A stretch of 7,980 bases of DNA from Palsa-504 sp003136255 (GTDB taxonomy: Bacteria > Actinomycetota > Actinomycetes > Streptosporangiales > Streptosporangiaceae): positions 1 through 7,980 of the forward strand of contig PLDT01000247.1 in NCBI GenBank assembly GCA_003136255.1, given 5' to 3'. The notes beneath the pieces are model-generated. The model had not been told where the DNA came from. It saw only the letters and a program-made list of their open reading frames with translations, and made no database searches. Within the stretch, counting starts at the first letter, position 1, and each line of letters begins with the position of its first letter. Made by a program: the position numbers and the translations under genes. Below are positions 1 to 6,889 of the stretch, piece by piece.

Positions 1-1
1 C

Positions 2-361
2 GGCGACCGGTACGGTCACGCCCGGCTGCTCATCCCGGCGCTCACCGTGGCGGCGCTCGGCATGGCCGCGATGATGGTGCTGGGCTCGCCCGTGCTGATC
101 TTCGCAGGCATGGTGCTGTTCGGCGCCGGGTTCGGGGTGATCGAGAACGCGACGTTCGCGCTGCTGATCGAGCAACTGCCCGAGGCCAAGGCCAGCGCGT
201 TGTGGAACCTCGCCTACGACGCCGGGTACGGCGCGGGCCCGGCCGTCTTCGGCCTGATCTGCGTCCGCACCGGCTACCCGGCGGCGTTCGCCCTTACCGG
301 CGCGTTGATCCTCGCCGTAGTCCCGGCCGCGCGGCGCGAGCGGAACGCCGTGGCCGGCTGA
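2..361 (+). CDS. MFS transporter, C-terminal part (5' end outside window)
   Basis: The frame is open from the window edge to TGA at 359-361, giving 119 residues of the end of a major facilitator superfamily permease. It opens with GDRYGHARLL, which resembles the short basic loop that follows transmembrane helix 8 in MFS proteins (G-x-x-x-D-R-x-G). Four hydrophobic segments follow and fit helices 9 to 12: about residues 8-27, 30-55 (with the polar stretch ENATFALLIEQLPE after it), 66-84 and 88-108. The protein ends in a short basic cytoplasmic tail (RRERNAVAG). It should sit in the cytoplasmic membrane and export or import a small solute by proton antiport or symport; the substrate cannot be inferred. 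The true start lies upstream, so the internal GTG at 47 is not a start. The link to the kinase genes downstream is not obvious, as a likely promoter separates them. Confidence 0.85.
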   Translation, partial: GDRYGHARLLIPALTVAALGMAAMMVLGSPVLIFAGMVLFGAGFGVIENATFALLIEQLPEAKASALWNLAYDAGYGAGPAVFGLICVRTGYPAAFALTGALILAVVPAARRERNAVAG

Positions 362-389
362 TCCTGCCTACACGTAGGACCCAGCAGGA
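362..389 (+). terminator. Nested inverted repeat after the MFS gene, possible terminator
   Basis: TCCTGC at 362-367 is the exact reverse complement of GCAGGA at 384-389. Inside it lies CCTAC-AC-GTAGG at 367-378, a near-perfect palindrome. The element begins at the MFS stop codon, a usual place for a hairpin terminator. No T-run follows, as is common in actinomycetes. The inner palindrome could instead be a small operator. Confidence 0.35.
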
Positions 390-399
390 CGCCGGGTCC

Positions 400-435
400 G
401 TTGCTAATTACCCTGAGTGTCAGTATTGTTGCTAA
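400..435 (+). repeat. Direct repeat GTTGCTAA x2 over the candidate promoter
   Basis: GTTGCTAA occurs at 400-407 and again at 428-435, 28 bases apart from start to start. The first copy covers the candidate -35 box and the second overlaps the -10 box and the expected transcription start. Loosely similar GAGTGT and AAGTGTG stretches follow at 415-420 and 434-440. The placement suits a regulator binding site, but two octamers could also be chance. Confidence 0.35.
401..429 (+). promoter_or_regulatory. Candidate sigma70-type promoter of the hybrid kinase gene
   Basis: TTGCTA at 401-406 (4 of 6 matches to TTGACA) and TATTGT at 424-429 (4 of 6 matches to TATAAT) are separated by exactly 17 bases, in the most AT-rich stretch of this part of the window. 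Transcription would begin near 435-438. That would exclude the GTG at 417 as the gene start. It leaves GTG 438, which would be essentially leaderless, or ATG 465. Confidence 0.45.
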
Positions 436-464
436 GTGTGACGACAGTTGGGCGAGACGGCGGA

Positions 465-2844
465 ATGCTGGGCGCGGGAGTGCCTTCCGGACCGGATTTC
501 CGGCGGCTGTTCGAGGGGGCACCAGCGCTCTACCTGGTGCTTGACCCTCAGCTGACCATCGTCGCGGTCAGTAACGCGTTCCTGGCGGCCACGATCACGA
601 CCAGGGAAAACATCCTGGGCCGCAACGTGTCTNNNNNNNNNNNNNNNNNNNNNNNNNNNNNNNNNNNNNNNNNNNNNNNNNNNNNNNNNNNNNNNNNNNN
701 NNNNNNNNNNNNNNNNNNNNNNNNNNNNNNNNNNNNNNNNNNNNNNNATACTGCGCCGCTCCGCCGAGCTGGCCGAGGCGAACCAGGCGCTGCGCGAAGC
801 CAACGCGAACCGGAAGCAGTTCCTCGCCTCGATGAGTCATGAGCTCCGTACTCCCATGAACGCGGTGATCGGCCTGGCGGAGCTCCTGGGGAACACGACG
901 CTCAGCACGCCCCAGCGCCGCTACGTCGACGGGATCAGGACCGCCGGCCATACGCTGCTGGCTGTGATCAGCGACGTCCTGGACGTCTCGAAGATGGAGG
1001 CGGGCAAGCTCGTGCTCAGCGCCATCGACTTCTCCCCGGCGGCCGTCGTCGAGGATGTGGTCGAGATGGTCGCCGAATCAGCCCGGTCGAAGAACCTGGA
1101 GGTTACCGGCGCTTACGCGCCGTCGCTGTCGGCGACCCGGTCCGGCGACCCGGACCGGCTGCGCCAGGTGCTGCTGAATCTCGCCGGGAACGCGGTGAAA
1201 TTCACCGAGCGCGGTCAGATCACGGTCCGCGCGGCGCCTGATGAGGCCGCCCGGGCTCAGGGCGTCCCGGCCGAGGTTGCCGCCATCAGGTTCGAGGTCA
1301 CTGACACCGGAATCGGGATCAGCCCCGACATTCAGCAACGGCTTTTCGAGCCGTACGTGCAGGCCGACCCCTCGACGACGCGGCGCGCCGGTGGCAGCGG
1401 CCTGGGCCTGGCCATCTGCCGGGAGCTCGTCACCCTCATGGGAGGAACCATCGGCGTGTCGAGCCTGCCCGGCCTCGGCAGCACGTTCTGGTGCGTTATT
1501 CCCTTCGCTCCGGCCTCGCACGCCGGCCACTCGGTCTCGCTCAACGTCCTGGCCGGGCTACGCGTCCTGGTCGTCGATGACAATGCCACCAACCGGCTCA
1601 TTCTCGACCAGCAGCTTCGCGCGTGGCGGGCCGAGACGACCCTGTGCGAGGATGCCGAGGCAGCACTGCCACTGCTCAGCGTGGCCGCGTTGCGCGGGCA
1701 GCCCTACGAACTCAGCATCCTGGACCTCCGGATGCCCGGCACGGACGGGCTGGCGCTGGCCAAGGCCATCCAGGTCGACGGCGGCATCCCGGACCATCCC
1801 ATGATCATGCTCAGCTCGGAAGTCGACTTCGACCAGGCGGCCGCCGACCAGGCGGGAATCAGCGCGGTCCTGGTCAAGCCGATCCGCGGCGCCGACCTTT
1901 TCGCCAGGATCAGATACGTGATGGGCTTGGCCGGTTCTGCGGCCCCCGCCTCAGGAACGGCCCCAGGTGCCGCCGGGCCGGCCAGCACGGCCAGCCAGTG
2001 CGGCCGCGTGCTTCTCGTCGAGGACGACGAGCTCAGCCAGCTCGCCTGCGAGGGCATCCTCACCCAGCTCGGCTACCAGGTCGAGGTCGCTTCCGACGGG
2101 CAGCAAGCCGTGGCCATGGCCACGGCCCGCCGGTACGACGCGATCATCATGGACTGCCACATGCCGGTCATGGACGGGTACACCGCAGCCCGCACGATCC
2201 ACACCGCCGAGGGCCGCGGCCGGCACACACCGATCATCGCCCTGACCGCCGCCGTCCTTCCCGAAGACCGCGCCCGCTGCGTTGCCGCCACCATGGATGA
2301 CTACCTGACCAAGCCGATCACCGCGGGCAAGGTCGACGCGCACCTTCGCCGCTGGATCCACCCCGGCGAGGGTGCCGCCACCGGGCGCCAGGAGGACGCG
2401 GCCGCCGACGGGTCGGCTCAGCGCCTGCCCGACGCGATGAGCGGCCGGCTCGGCCAGTTCCTCGGCGATGATGGCCTCGCTGATCAGATGCTGGGCGCCC
2501 GGATCCTGCGCAGTGTCCTGGACAGCTTCCCGGGCAAACTCGCTGACCTGGCGCAGAGCCTGCAGCAGCGAGATGTTGCCCGGCTCGCCAGCACCGCCCA
2601 TACCTTGAAAGGAATGTGCCAGAACATCGGGGCGACCGACCTCGCGGGTCTATGCGACGAACTGCCCGCTCACGCCCGGGCTGGCCGGGACCGGGAGGCT
2701 GCCCAGGCGCTCACCCGCGTCGAGGCCGCCGGACAGGAAGTCCTCGCCGCCGCCACTGCGTTGCTGAGCCGGGGCAGCGCGCCGGACCCGGCCGAGCGGA
2801 GACCGCCACGGCCACCATCCTCGTTATCGATGACGAGGCCATGA
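465..2844 (+). CDS. Hybrid sensor histidine kinase, PAS-HisKA-HATPase-REC-REC-HPt (interrupted by N gap)
   Basis: This is a multi-step phosphorelay kinase. A PAS domain begins FRRLFEGAPALYLVLD just after the start and is cut by the N gap at 633-747. Past the gap a short coiled coil (LAEANQALREANANRKQF) leads into HisKA, with the phospho-accepting His at 838-840 in SHELRTPMN. The ATPase domain shows the N box (NLAGNAVKFTERG), G1 (DTGIGI), F box (LFEPYVQAD) and G2 (GSGLGLAI). Receiver 1 (about 1555-1925) has Asp at 1723-1725 in LDLRMPGTDG and Lys in VKP. Receiver 2 (about 2005-2350) has Asp at 2152-2154 in MDCHMPVMDG and Lys in TKP. The HPt domain carries His at 2599-2601 in AHTLKG. No membrane segment is seen, so it is probably cytoplasmic. 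The gap length, 115, is not a multiple of three, so the frame shifts artificially across it. ATG 465 is chosen because homologues begin shortly before the PAS; GTG 438 or 417 are alternatives. The last 20 or so residues (proline/arginine-rich) overlap the next gene. Confidence 0.93.
633..747. other. Assembly gap of 115 N inside the PAS domain
   Basis: A run of 115 undetermined bases. The coding frame before it and the frame after it (continuous from 748) differ by one base, so the stated length is not exact. Only about 45 residues of PAS are seen before the gap. The rest of a PAS core plus its C-terminal cap would normally need more than the 38 codons allowed here, so the true gap is probably longer. 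Confidence 0.95.
2798..2810 (+). promoter_or_regulatory. Ribosome binding site GGAGA and putative ACG start of the second kinase
   Basis: GGAGA at 2798-2802 is followed by five bases and then ACG at 2808-2810, in frame with TATILVIDDE, which is exactly where a receiver domain should begin. There is no ATG, GTG or TTG in this frame between ATG 2652 and ATG 2841. The later ATG would delete the first beta strand and the acidic pair. ACG is one transition from ATG, so this may be a rare non-standard start or a base error in the assembly. Confidence 0.55.
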
Positions 2845-4052
2845 ACCGGGATCTCGCCCGTACGCTGCTGAGCCGGAAGGGCTACACCATCCTGGAGGCC
2901 AGCGGGGGCGCCGAGGGGCTCCGCACCGCGATCCGCGCCCGTCCGGACCTCATCGTCACCGACGTGCTCATGCCGGATATGGATGGCTACCAGCTGGTCG
3001 GCGAGCTGCGGGCCCGCCCAGAACTCGCGCACACGCCGGTGGTCTTCTACACCTCGAACTACCTGGAATCCCAGGCCCGGCCCCTAGCCGAAGCGTGCGG
3101 CGTGAGCCAGATCGTGGTGCGTTCGGAGGATCCCGCCCGGCTGATCGAGGCGGTCGGCGCGGCCCTGGAACACGAGCCCCCGGACGACATACCGCCGCTT
3201 CCCGCGGACTTCGACCGCCATCACGCACAGGTGATCAACAGCACCCTGCTCGCGAAGATCCGGGAGCTGGAGGTCAGCGAGAAGCGCATCGGGTCACTGA
3301 ACGCGAGCCTGGTGCAGCAGGTACAGGAGGTACAGGAGCATAGCGTCCGTCTAGAGCGGGCCAACAAGGACCTGGAGGCCTTCGCTTACTCCATCGCCCA
3401 CGACCTGCGCACCCCGCTGCGAGGGATAAGCGGGTTCGCCGGAGCCCTCGCGGAGGACTACGGCGACCGGCTCGACGAAACAGGCCGGGAGTACGTCGGG
3501 CGCATCGAGGCAGGCTGCGCGCGCATGGCCACCCTGCTCGATGCCCTGCTGCACCTGTCACAGGTGAGCCGGGCCGAGATGAACCTCCAGGACGTCGACC
3601 TCAGCGCCGAGGTCACCGCTATCTGCGGTCAGCTCCGCGCCCGTGACCCGGGCCGTCAGGTCCGGGTGACCGTGCAGGAAGGCGTCCGGGTCACCGCGGA
3701 CCGCGCCCTGATCCGGACCGCGCTGGAGAACCTGCTCGACAACGCCTGGAAGTTCACCGCCCGCCGCGACGGCGCCGCCATCGACTTCGCGACCGCACCC
3801 GCTGGCGACGCTCCCATCTGCTGCTGCTACGTGCGCGATAACGGGGCCGGCTTCGACCCCGCCTACGTCGGCAAGCTGTTCCAGCCGTTCCAGCGGCTCC
3901 ACCACGCCGACGAGTTCCCCGGCACCGGCACCGGCCTGGCCACCGTCCGGCGCATCATCGACCGCCATGGCGGCCGGACCTGGGCCGACGGCATCGTCGA
4001 CGGCGGCGCCACCATCTACTTCACCCTCAACACTGAGGGCATCCATGAATGA
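2808..4052 (+). CDS. Receiver-histidine kinase (REC-coiled coil-HisKA-HATPase)
   Basis: Counted from the putative ACG start it has 414 residues. A receiver domain comes first (about residues 2-120): the acidic pair is in VIDDE and the phospho-acceptor Asp is residue 52 in TDVLMPDMDG. The conserved receiver lysine is replaced by Arg 105 (VVRSEDP). A linker and a helical stretch (about 140-190, ending ERANKDLEAFAY) lead to HisKA with His 198 in AHDLRTPLRG. The ATPase has the N box (LLDNAWKF, Asn 312), G1 (DNGAGFD, from 344), F box (LFQPFQRLH) and G2 (GTGTGLA, from 372). The FAYSIAHDLRTPLRGI H box resembles kinases of the phytochrome (Cph1-like) group, though no photosensory domain is present. 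Three consecutive Cys (338-340) lie just before G1. The gene overlaps the end of the hybrid kinase by 37 bases, so the two are probably translationally coupled and work in one relay. Its receiver could take phosphate from the upstream HPt; that is inference. An in-frame extension to GTG 2616 is rejected because it reads as Arg/Gly/Pro-rich shadow of the HPt domain. Confidence 0.9.
   Translation, partial: TATILVIDDEAMNRDLARTLLSRKGYTILEASGGAEGLRTAIRARPDLIVTDVLMPDMDGYQLVGELRARPELAHTPVVFYTSNYLESQARPLAEACGVSQIVVRSEDPARLIEAVGAALEHEPPDDIPPLPADFDRHHAQVINSTLLAKIRELEVSEKRIGSLNASLVQQVQEVQEHSVRLERANKDLEAFAYSIAHDLRTPLRGISGFAGALAEDYGDRLDETGREYVGRIEAGCARMATLLDALLHLSQVSRAEMNLQDVDLSAEVTAICGQLRARDPGRQVRVTVQEGVRVTADRALIRTALENLLDNAWKFTARRDGAAIDFATAPAGDAPICCCYVRDNGAGFDPAYVGKLFQPFQRLHHADEFPGTGTGLATVRRIIDRHGGRTWADGIVDGGATIYFTLNTEGIHE
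3321..3338 (+). repeat. Tandem 9-base repeat in the coiled-coil linker
   Basis: GTACAGGAG occurs twice in direct succession (3321-3329, 3330-3338), after a diverged copy GTGCAGCAG at 3312-3320. It encodes VQQ-VQE-VQE, a helical stretch between the receiver and HisKA. The period of three codons keeps the frame, so copy number could vary without a frameshift. It changes the length of the signalling helix rather than a catalytic part. Confidence 0.6.
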
Positions 4053-4071
4053 CAACCAGGTCAGCCTTTAG
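4035..4071 (+). pseudogene. Truncated third gene of the kinase cluster: good start, eight codons, stop
   Basis: GAGGG at 4035-4039, a five-base spacer and ATG at 4045 make a strong translation start inside the last codons of the second kinase, overlapping its stop by eight bases. This is the usual form of a coupled downstream gene. The reading frame gives MNDNQVSL and then TAG at 4069-4071. Kinases with this H box are often followed by a small stand-alone response regulator, and a short polar lead-in like this would fit its N-terminus. The sequence after 4071 shows no receiver motif in any frame. I infer a gene whose body was lost or replaced at about 4066-4071, or misjoined in assembly. A genuine eight-residue peptide cannot be excluded. 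Confidence 0.45.
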
Positions 4072-4110
4072 CTCGGGACGCGCGGAGGTGAGCGGCGAAG
4101 ATGTGCGCGA

Positions 4111-4133
4111 CGCACGCCCCACCGCGTGGTGCG
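4111..4133. terminator. Weak hairpin between convergent genes
   Basis: The 127 bases between the second kinase and the convergent minus-strand gene hold no convincing gene. The best secondary structure is CCAC-CGC-GTGG at 4119-4129, flanked by CGCAC (4111-4115) and GTGCG (4129-4133) as an alternative outer stem. It could serve as a terminator for one or both strands. There is no T-run and in this G+C range such stems arise often by chance. Confidence 0.2.
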
Positions 4134-4179
4134 CGGCGGGACTCAGCGTCGTGGGTACCCACAGCATCGCCGATCGCGG

Positions 4180-4470
4180 TCAGGCGTCGATCTCGGTGGC
4201 GATCTCGAATCCCGTCTCCTCGGGGGGCGCGGTAAAGCCGCCCTCGATGCCCTGCTGCATGCGCGGCATCAGGGTCGAGTCACGGAAGCTTTCCCAGCTG
4301 GCCTTCGAGTCGTGTACGGCGAAGATGGTCCAGCCGTCCGCGGACGGCCCGGCGGCGTGATAAGTCTGACCGCCCGGCAACGTGCCGTCACTCGGGTGCA
4401 CCGCCGCGATCGACGCCTCGTACTGCTGCTTGGTTCCGCCCTTGAACCGGTGGATGACGCCGTAACTCAT
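4180..4470 (-). CDS. Small protein with predicted dimeric alpha/beta-barrel (ABM-like) fold
   Basis: A 96-residue soluble protein from ATG at 4470 to TGA at 4180. Upstream, AAAGG lies seven bases before the ATG, a good ribosome binding site. The sequence starts MSYGVIHRFKGGTKQQYEAS, has a central GWTIFAVHDSKASWESFRD and ends with MPRMQQGIEGGFTAPPEE. This matches small actinobacterial proteins thought to have the ferredoxin-like dimeric alpha/beta barrel of the antibiotic biosynthesis monooxygenase/EthD type: a first strand (YGVIHRF), a helix (TKQQYEASIAAVH), then a strand (TIFAVHDS) and helix (ASWESFRDSTLMPRM). The family assignment is from recognition of the pattern; no catalytic residues can be named, and many members are of unknown function. 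It lies 70 bases downstream of the SARP-type regulator on the same strand and could be its last co-transcribed gene or a target. Confidence 0.82.
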   Translation of the reverse strand: MSYGVIHRFKGGTKQQYEASIAAVHPSDGTLPGGQTYHAAGPSADGWTIFAVHDSKASWESFRDSTLMPRMQQGIEGGFTAPPEETGFEIATEIDA

Positions 4471-4518
4471 TGCTTCGCCTTTCGCTGGTCGATACGAGCA
4501 TCCTGACGCCGCGCGATC

Positions 4519-4545
4519 TCACCGGCGCATCACCGGCGCATCACC
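4519..4545. repeat. 11-base tandem repeat at the regulator's stop codon
   Basis: TCACCGGCGCA occurs at 4519-4529 and 4530-4540, and TCACC begins a third copy at 4541. On the minus strand the stop TGA of the regulator is the first of three TGA trinucleotides spaced 11 bases apart. It looks like a small slippage duplication directly after the stop codon. It may form part of a spacer before the ABM-like gene. Confidence 0.6.
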
Positions 4546-5758
4546 CGCTCAGTTCGCCGATCGCGGCGAGCATGCCCGGCAGCCCCCGGGCGGTACAGAT
4601 GCCCGAGGCCGTCTCGAGCCAGGCCCGCGCCGTATCGTCGATTCGACCGAACGACCTGTGGCGGGCCGCGGCTCGGGCCATCAAGATCGCGGCCCGGTGA
4701 TAGTCCCAGTCAAAGGCGTCGACGATCTGGAATGCGGTGTTCAGGTGCCGGTCGGCGACGTCGTGCCGGCCGAGCAGCGACGCGAGCCGTCCCGCGTAGG
4801 CGGCGGCCGGGCCCAGGTTGGTGGCGATCTGCCCGGCGTAGGGCTCGATGATCGCCAGCAGGAGCGCGGCGGCGTCGAGGTCCTCGAGCTCGATCGCCAG
4901 GGTCGCGTACCCGAGCATGGAGGTCAGCCACATGACGTCCGGGGGAACGTTCCGGAACCCGTCGGCTGCCACCGCGCCGAGCAGGTCGCTGGCGACCTGC
5001 TTGGGTCCGCTGGCGATGGCGTGGGCGAGGTGATAGGTGAGCTTGACCGGGCCGGCCTCGATCGCCTGCGCGACGATCGGCGGCAGCTCGGCGTGATGAC
5101 CGGCGATGGTGGCCAGCACCGCCGCCTGCCCGGTGAAGACGTCGAGGGCCTCGGCGGCACCCAGCGTGAGGCCGATCGCCGCGGTCTCGCGCCCCAGCCG
5201 GCCGGCGTCGGCGAAGCGGGCCTGCATCGTGGCGACGAACGCCTCGAACCAGCCCACCGTCCAGGTCATCTGCGGGGCGCCGATCACGTCGGCGATGGCG
5301 TGCAGCCGTCCCAGGCTCCGGGCGGCTCCGGCTGAGTCGGCCAACTGGATGGCGACGGTGTAGGCCGCGGCGTGCACGGCGAATTCAAGGTGCGGGTCAC
5401 CGGCGGCCGCCGCGGCCGCGATCGACCGGTCGGCCACGTCGGCCCGCAGCCGCGTGGCCTCGAGGTCGGGGCCCCACAGGGCGTACAGCACCGACGAGCA
5501 GATCCGGGCCACAAGCACCGGATCGGGGCTGGCGTCGGCCAGCGCGATGGCCTCCCGGGCGAGCCCGATGCGCCGGGTCCCAGCCACGTCGGAGACGAGA
5601 TCCTCGGCCAGCAGCGCGAGGAGCCGGGCGCGCGTGACCGGATCGGCGTCGGCCACTTCGAGGGCGGACTCGACGAGCGCCACCTGCGCGGGCGCGGCGG
5701 AGCCGAGCCGCAGGAACCCGCGGTCGGTGGCCAGGGCGGCTTGCACCACGATTGAGGT
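4541..5758 (-). CDS. SARP regulator fragment 4: C-terminal TPR-like helical repeats
   Basis: About 405 residues of continuous alpha-helical repeat, alanine-rich, ending at TGA 4541-4543. It begins TSIVVQAALATDRGFLRLG, a motif that follows the ATPase in LuxR/SARP-type STAND regulators. RARLLALLAEDLVSD and RRIGLAREAIALAD come next. Pairs of helices recur, for example ARFADAGRLGRETAAIG, DVFTGQAAVLATIAGHHAEL and AYAGRLASLLGRHDVADRHL. The last pairs contain HRAAILMARAAARHRSF and DTARAWLETASGICTARGLPGML. The region probably senses a ligand or partner protein and controls the ATPase. No stop or frameshift is seen inside it, in contrast to the upstream half. A stand-alone product has no good start: the ATG at about 5762-5764 spans the N gap. 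Confidence 0.82.
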   Translation of the reverse strand, partial: TSIVVQAALATDRGFLRLGSAAPAQVALVESALEVADADPVTRARLLALLAEDLVSDVAGTRRIGLAREAIALADASPDPVLVARICSSVLYALWGPDLEATRLRADVADRSIAAAAAAGDPHLEFAVHAAAYTVAIQLADSAGAARSLGRLHAIADVIGAPQMTWTVGWFEAFVATMQARFADAGRLGRETAAIGLTLGAAEALDVFTGQAAVLATIAGHHAELPPIVAQAIEAGPVKLTYHLAHAIASGPKQVASDLLGAVAADGFRNVPPDVMWLTSMLGYATLAIELEDLDAAALLLAIIEPYAGQIATNLGPAAAYAGRLASLLGRHDVADRHLNTAFQIVDAFDWDYHRAAILMARAAARHRSFGRIDDTARAWLETASGICTARGLPGMLAAIGELSG

Positions 5759-5760
5759 NN
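5759..5760. other. Two-base N gap inside the regulator
   Basis: Two undetermined bases separate the ATPase fragment (frame ending GATLDV) from the repeat fragment (frame beginning TSIVVQAALATDRGF), and the frames differ. In relatives the segment between these motifs usually includes a helical hairpin of the type LLLxLGxAxxxAGDxxxRxxLLEAAxLA. About 30 to 40 codons are therefore probably missing and NN is a placeholder. Confidence 0.85.
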
Positions 5761-6884
5761 ACATCCAGGGTGGCGCCGTGGTCGACCGCCGTCCGGTACC
5801 AGCGGGCCGCTTCGGCCGGCGAAAGCTGCCCGGCCGCGTAATCGCCGGCCGTTATCGCCCAGCAGCGAGCTTCGGCGAGCATCCCGCCCAGGTTGTACTG
5901 CTGCGCAATCGCAGGCGCGAGGTGGATCGTGGGTGCGCCGGCCCGCTTCGCCAGCACCTCGGCGGCCTGCGCGTGCAGGCGGCGGCGCCGTCCGCGGGGG
6001 AGCCCGCCGTACACGGCGCGGGCGACCAGGACGTGCACGAACCGCAGCGTCGGGGCCCGCGCCCCGACCTCAGCCAGCAGCCCGGCGGCCTCGGCCACGT
6101 CGAGGGCGTCCATCGCGTCGCTGTCGGAGATCCCGGCCATCTCGATCACCGCGCCCACCGCGAACTGCGTGCCCAGCACAGCGGCCACGGAGAGCACCTC
6201 CACCACCTGGTCCCCGAGCGAGCTGACGCGGCTCCACAACAGATTGCGCAGGTTCGCCGGAACCTCGTCGCCCGTCGCGCCGTCGGCGAACTCGACCTCG
6301 GTCGCGGCGAACGCCAGGTACCCCGACTCGGCCCAGTGCCGGACCAGCTGGGTGGCATACAGCGGATTCCCGGCGGTCTGATCGCGCAGCCGGGCGGAAA
6401 CCGCCGAGGTCACCGCGGCCGCGTTGACCGCGAGCAGCGAAGCCGTCAGGTCGGCGAGCACCGCCCGCAACTCGCTCGGACGCCGTTCGTCGGTGTCGCG
6501 AGCGGACAGGACCAGCAGCACCGGCACATTGACCAGGGCACGGCCGAGGTGACGGAGCAACTGCACCGCGGTCGGCTCGGCCCACTGAACGTCGTCGAGC
6601 AGAACCACGAGCGGGCTGATCGCGGCCAATCGCGACAGCACGTCGCTGACCGCCTCGAACAGCAAGTGCCGGTCGGTGGCTTCGTCGCTGACCGAAGCGC
6701 CGGACAGTTCGACGCGGTCGGCCAGGCGTGGTGCGATGCGGACCAGGTGCGCTCCGCAGCGGCTGACGTGCGCCCGCAGTACGTCCGCCGGCGCGTGCTC
6801 GACCAGGTGCCCGATCAGCGACCGGAATGGCTCCAGCGGCACGGCGGGCCCATCCTGGGAACGCCCGTAGAGCACCGCCGCTGC
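5761..6884 (-). CDS. SARP regulator fragment 3: AAA-type ATPase lacking Walker A
   Basis: The frame picks up at AAVLYGRSQDG (tyrosine codon at 6867-6869), which in relatives lies some 30 to 40 residues after the P-loop. It continues with VPLEPFRSLIGHLVEH and a clear Walker B, LVVLLDDVQWAEP (Asp pair at 6591-6596). Then come VLLVLSARDTDE (sensor-1 region), ARLRDQTAGNPLYATQLVRHW and LLWSRVSSLGDQVVEVLSVAAVLG, a winged-helix-like segment typical of LuxR/SARP-associated STAND ATPases. LRFVHVLVARAVYGGLPRGRRRRLHAQAAEVL leads into the helical repeats, and AEARCWAITAGDYAAGQLSPAEAARWYRTAVDHG is the first recognisable repeat. No G-x-x-G-x-G-K-T/S is present in any frame near 6880-6890, so ATP binding should be lost. 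The fragment ends at the NN gap. Confidence 0.82.
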
Positions 6885-6889
6885 ACCCC

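Noticed and set aside
417..842. ORF of 141 codons spanning the N gap as an independent gene
   Set aside because: It joins the PAS start to an out-of-frame reading after the gap. The real continuation is the frame from 748 into the H box.
1951..2601. Minus-strand ORF of 216 codons opposite the receiver and HPt domains
   Set aside because: Shadow of a strongly coding plus strand; composition is Gly/Ala/Val/Arg with no domain signature.
2616..2807. Upstream extension of the second kinase to GTG 2616 or ATG 2652
   Set aside because: The translation is low-complexity Arg/Gly/Pro and overlaps the conserved HPt domain of the hybrid kinase in another frame. It gives about 200 bases of overlap without any domain.
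4049..4360. Plus-strand ORF of 103 codons starting in the kinase stop region
   Set aside because: Most of it lies antisense to the ABM-like gene, it shows no family pattern, and its ATG is nine bases from the GAGGG, less well placed than ATG 4045.
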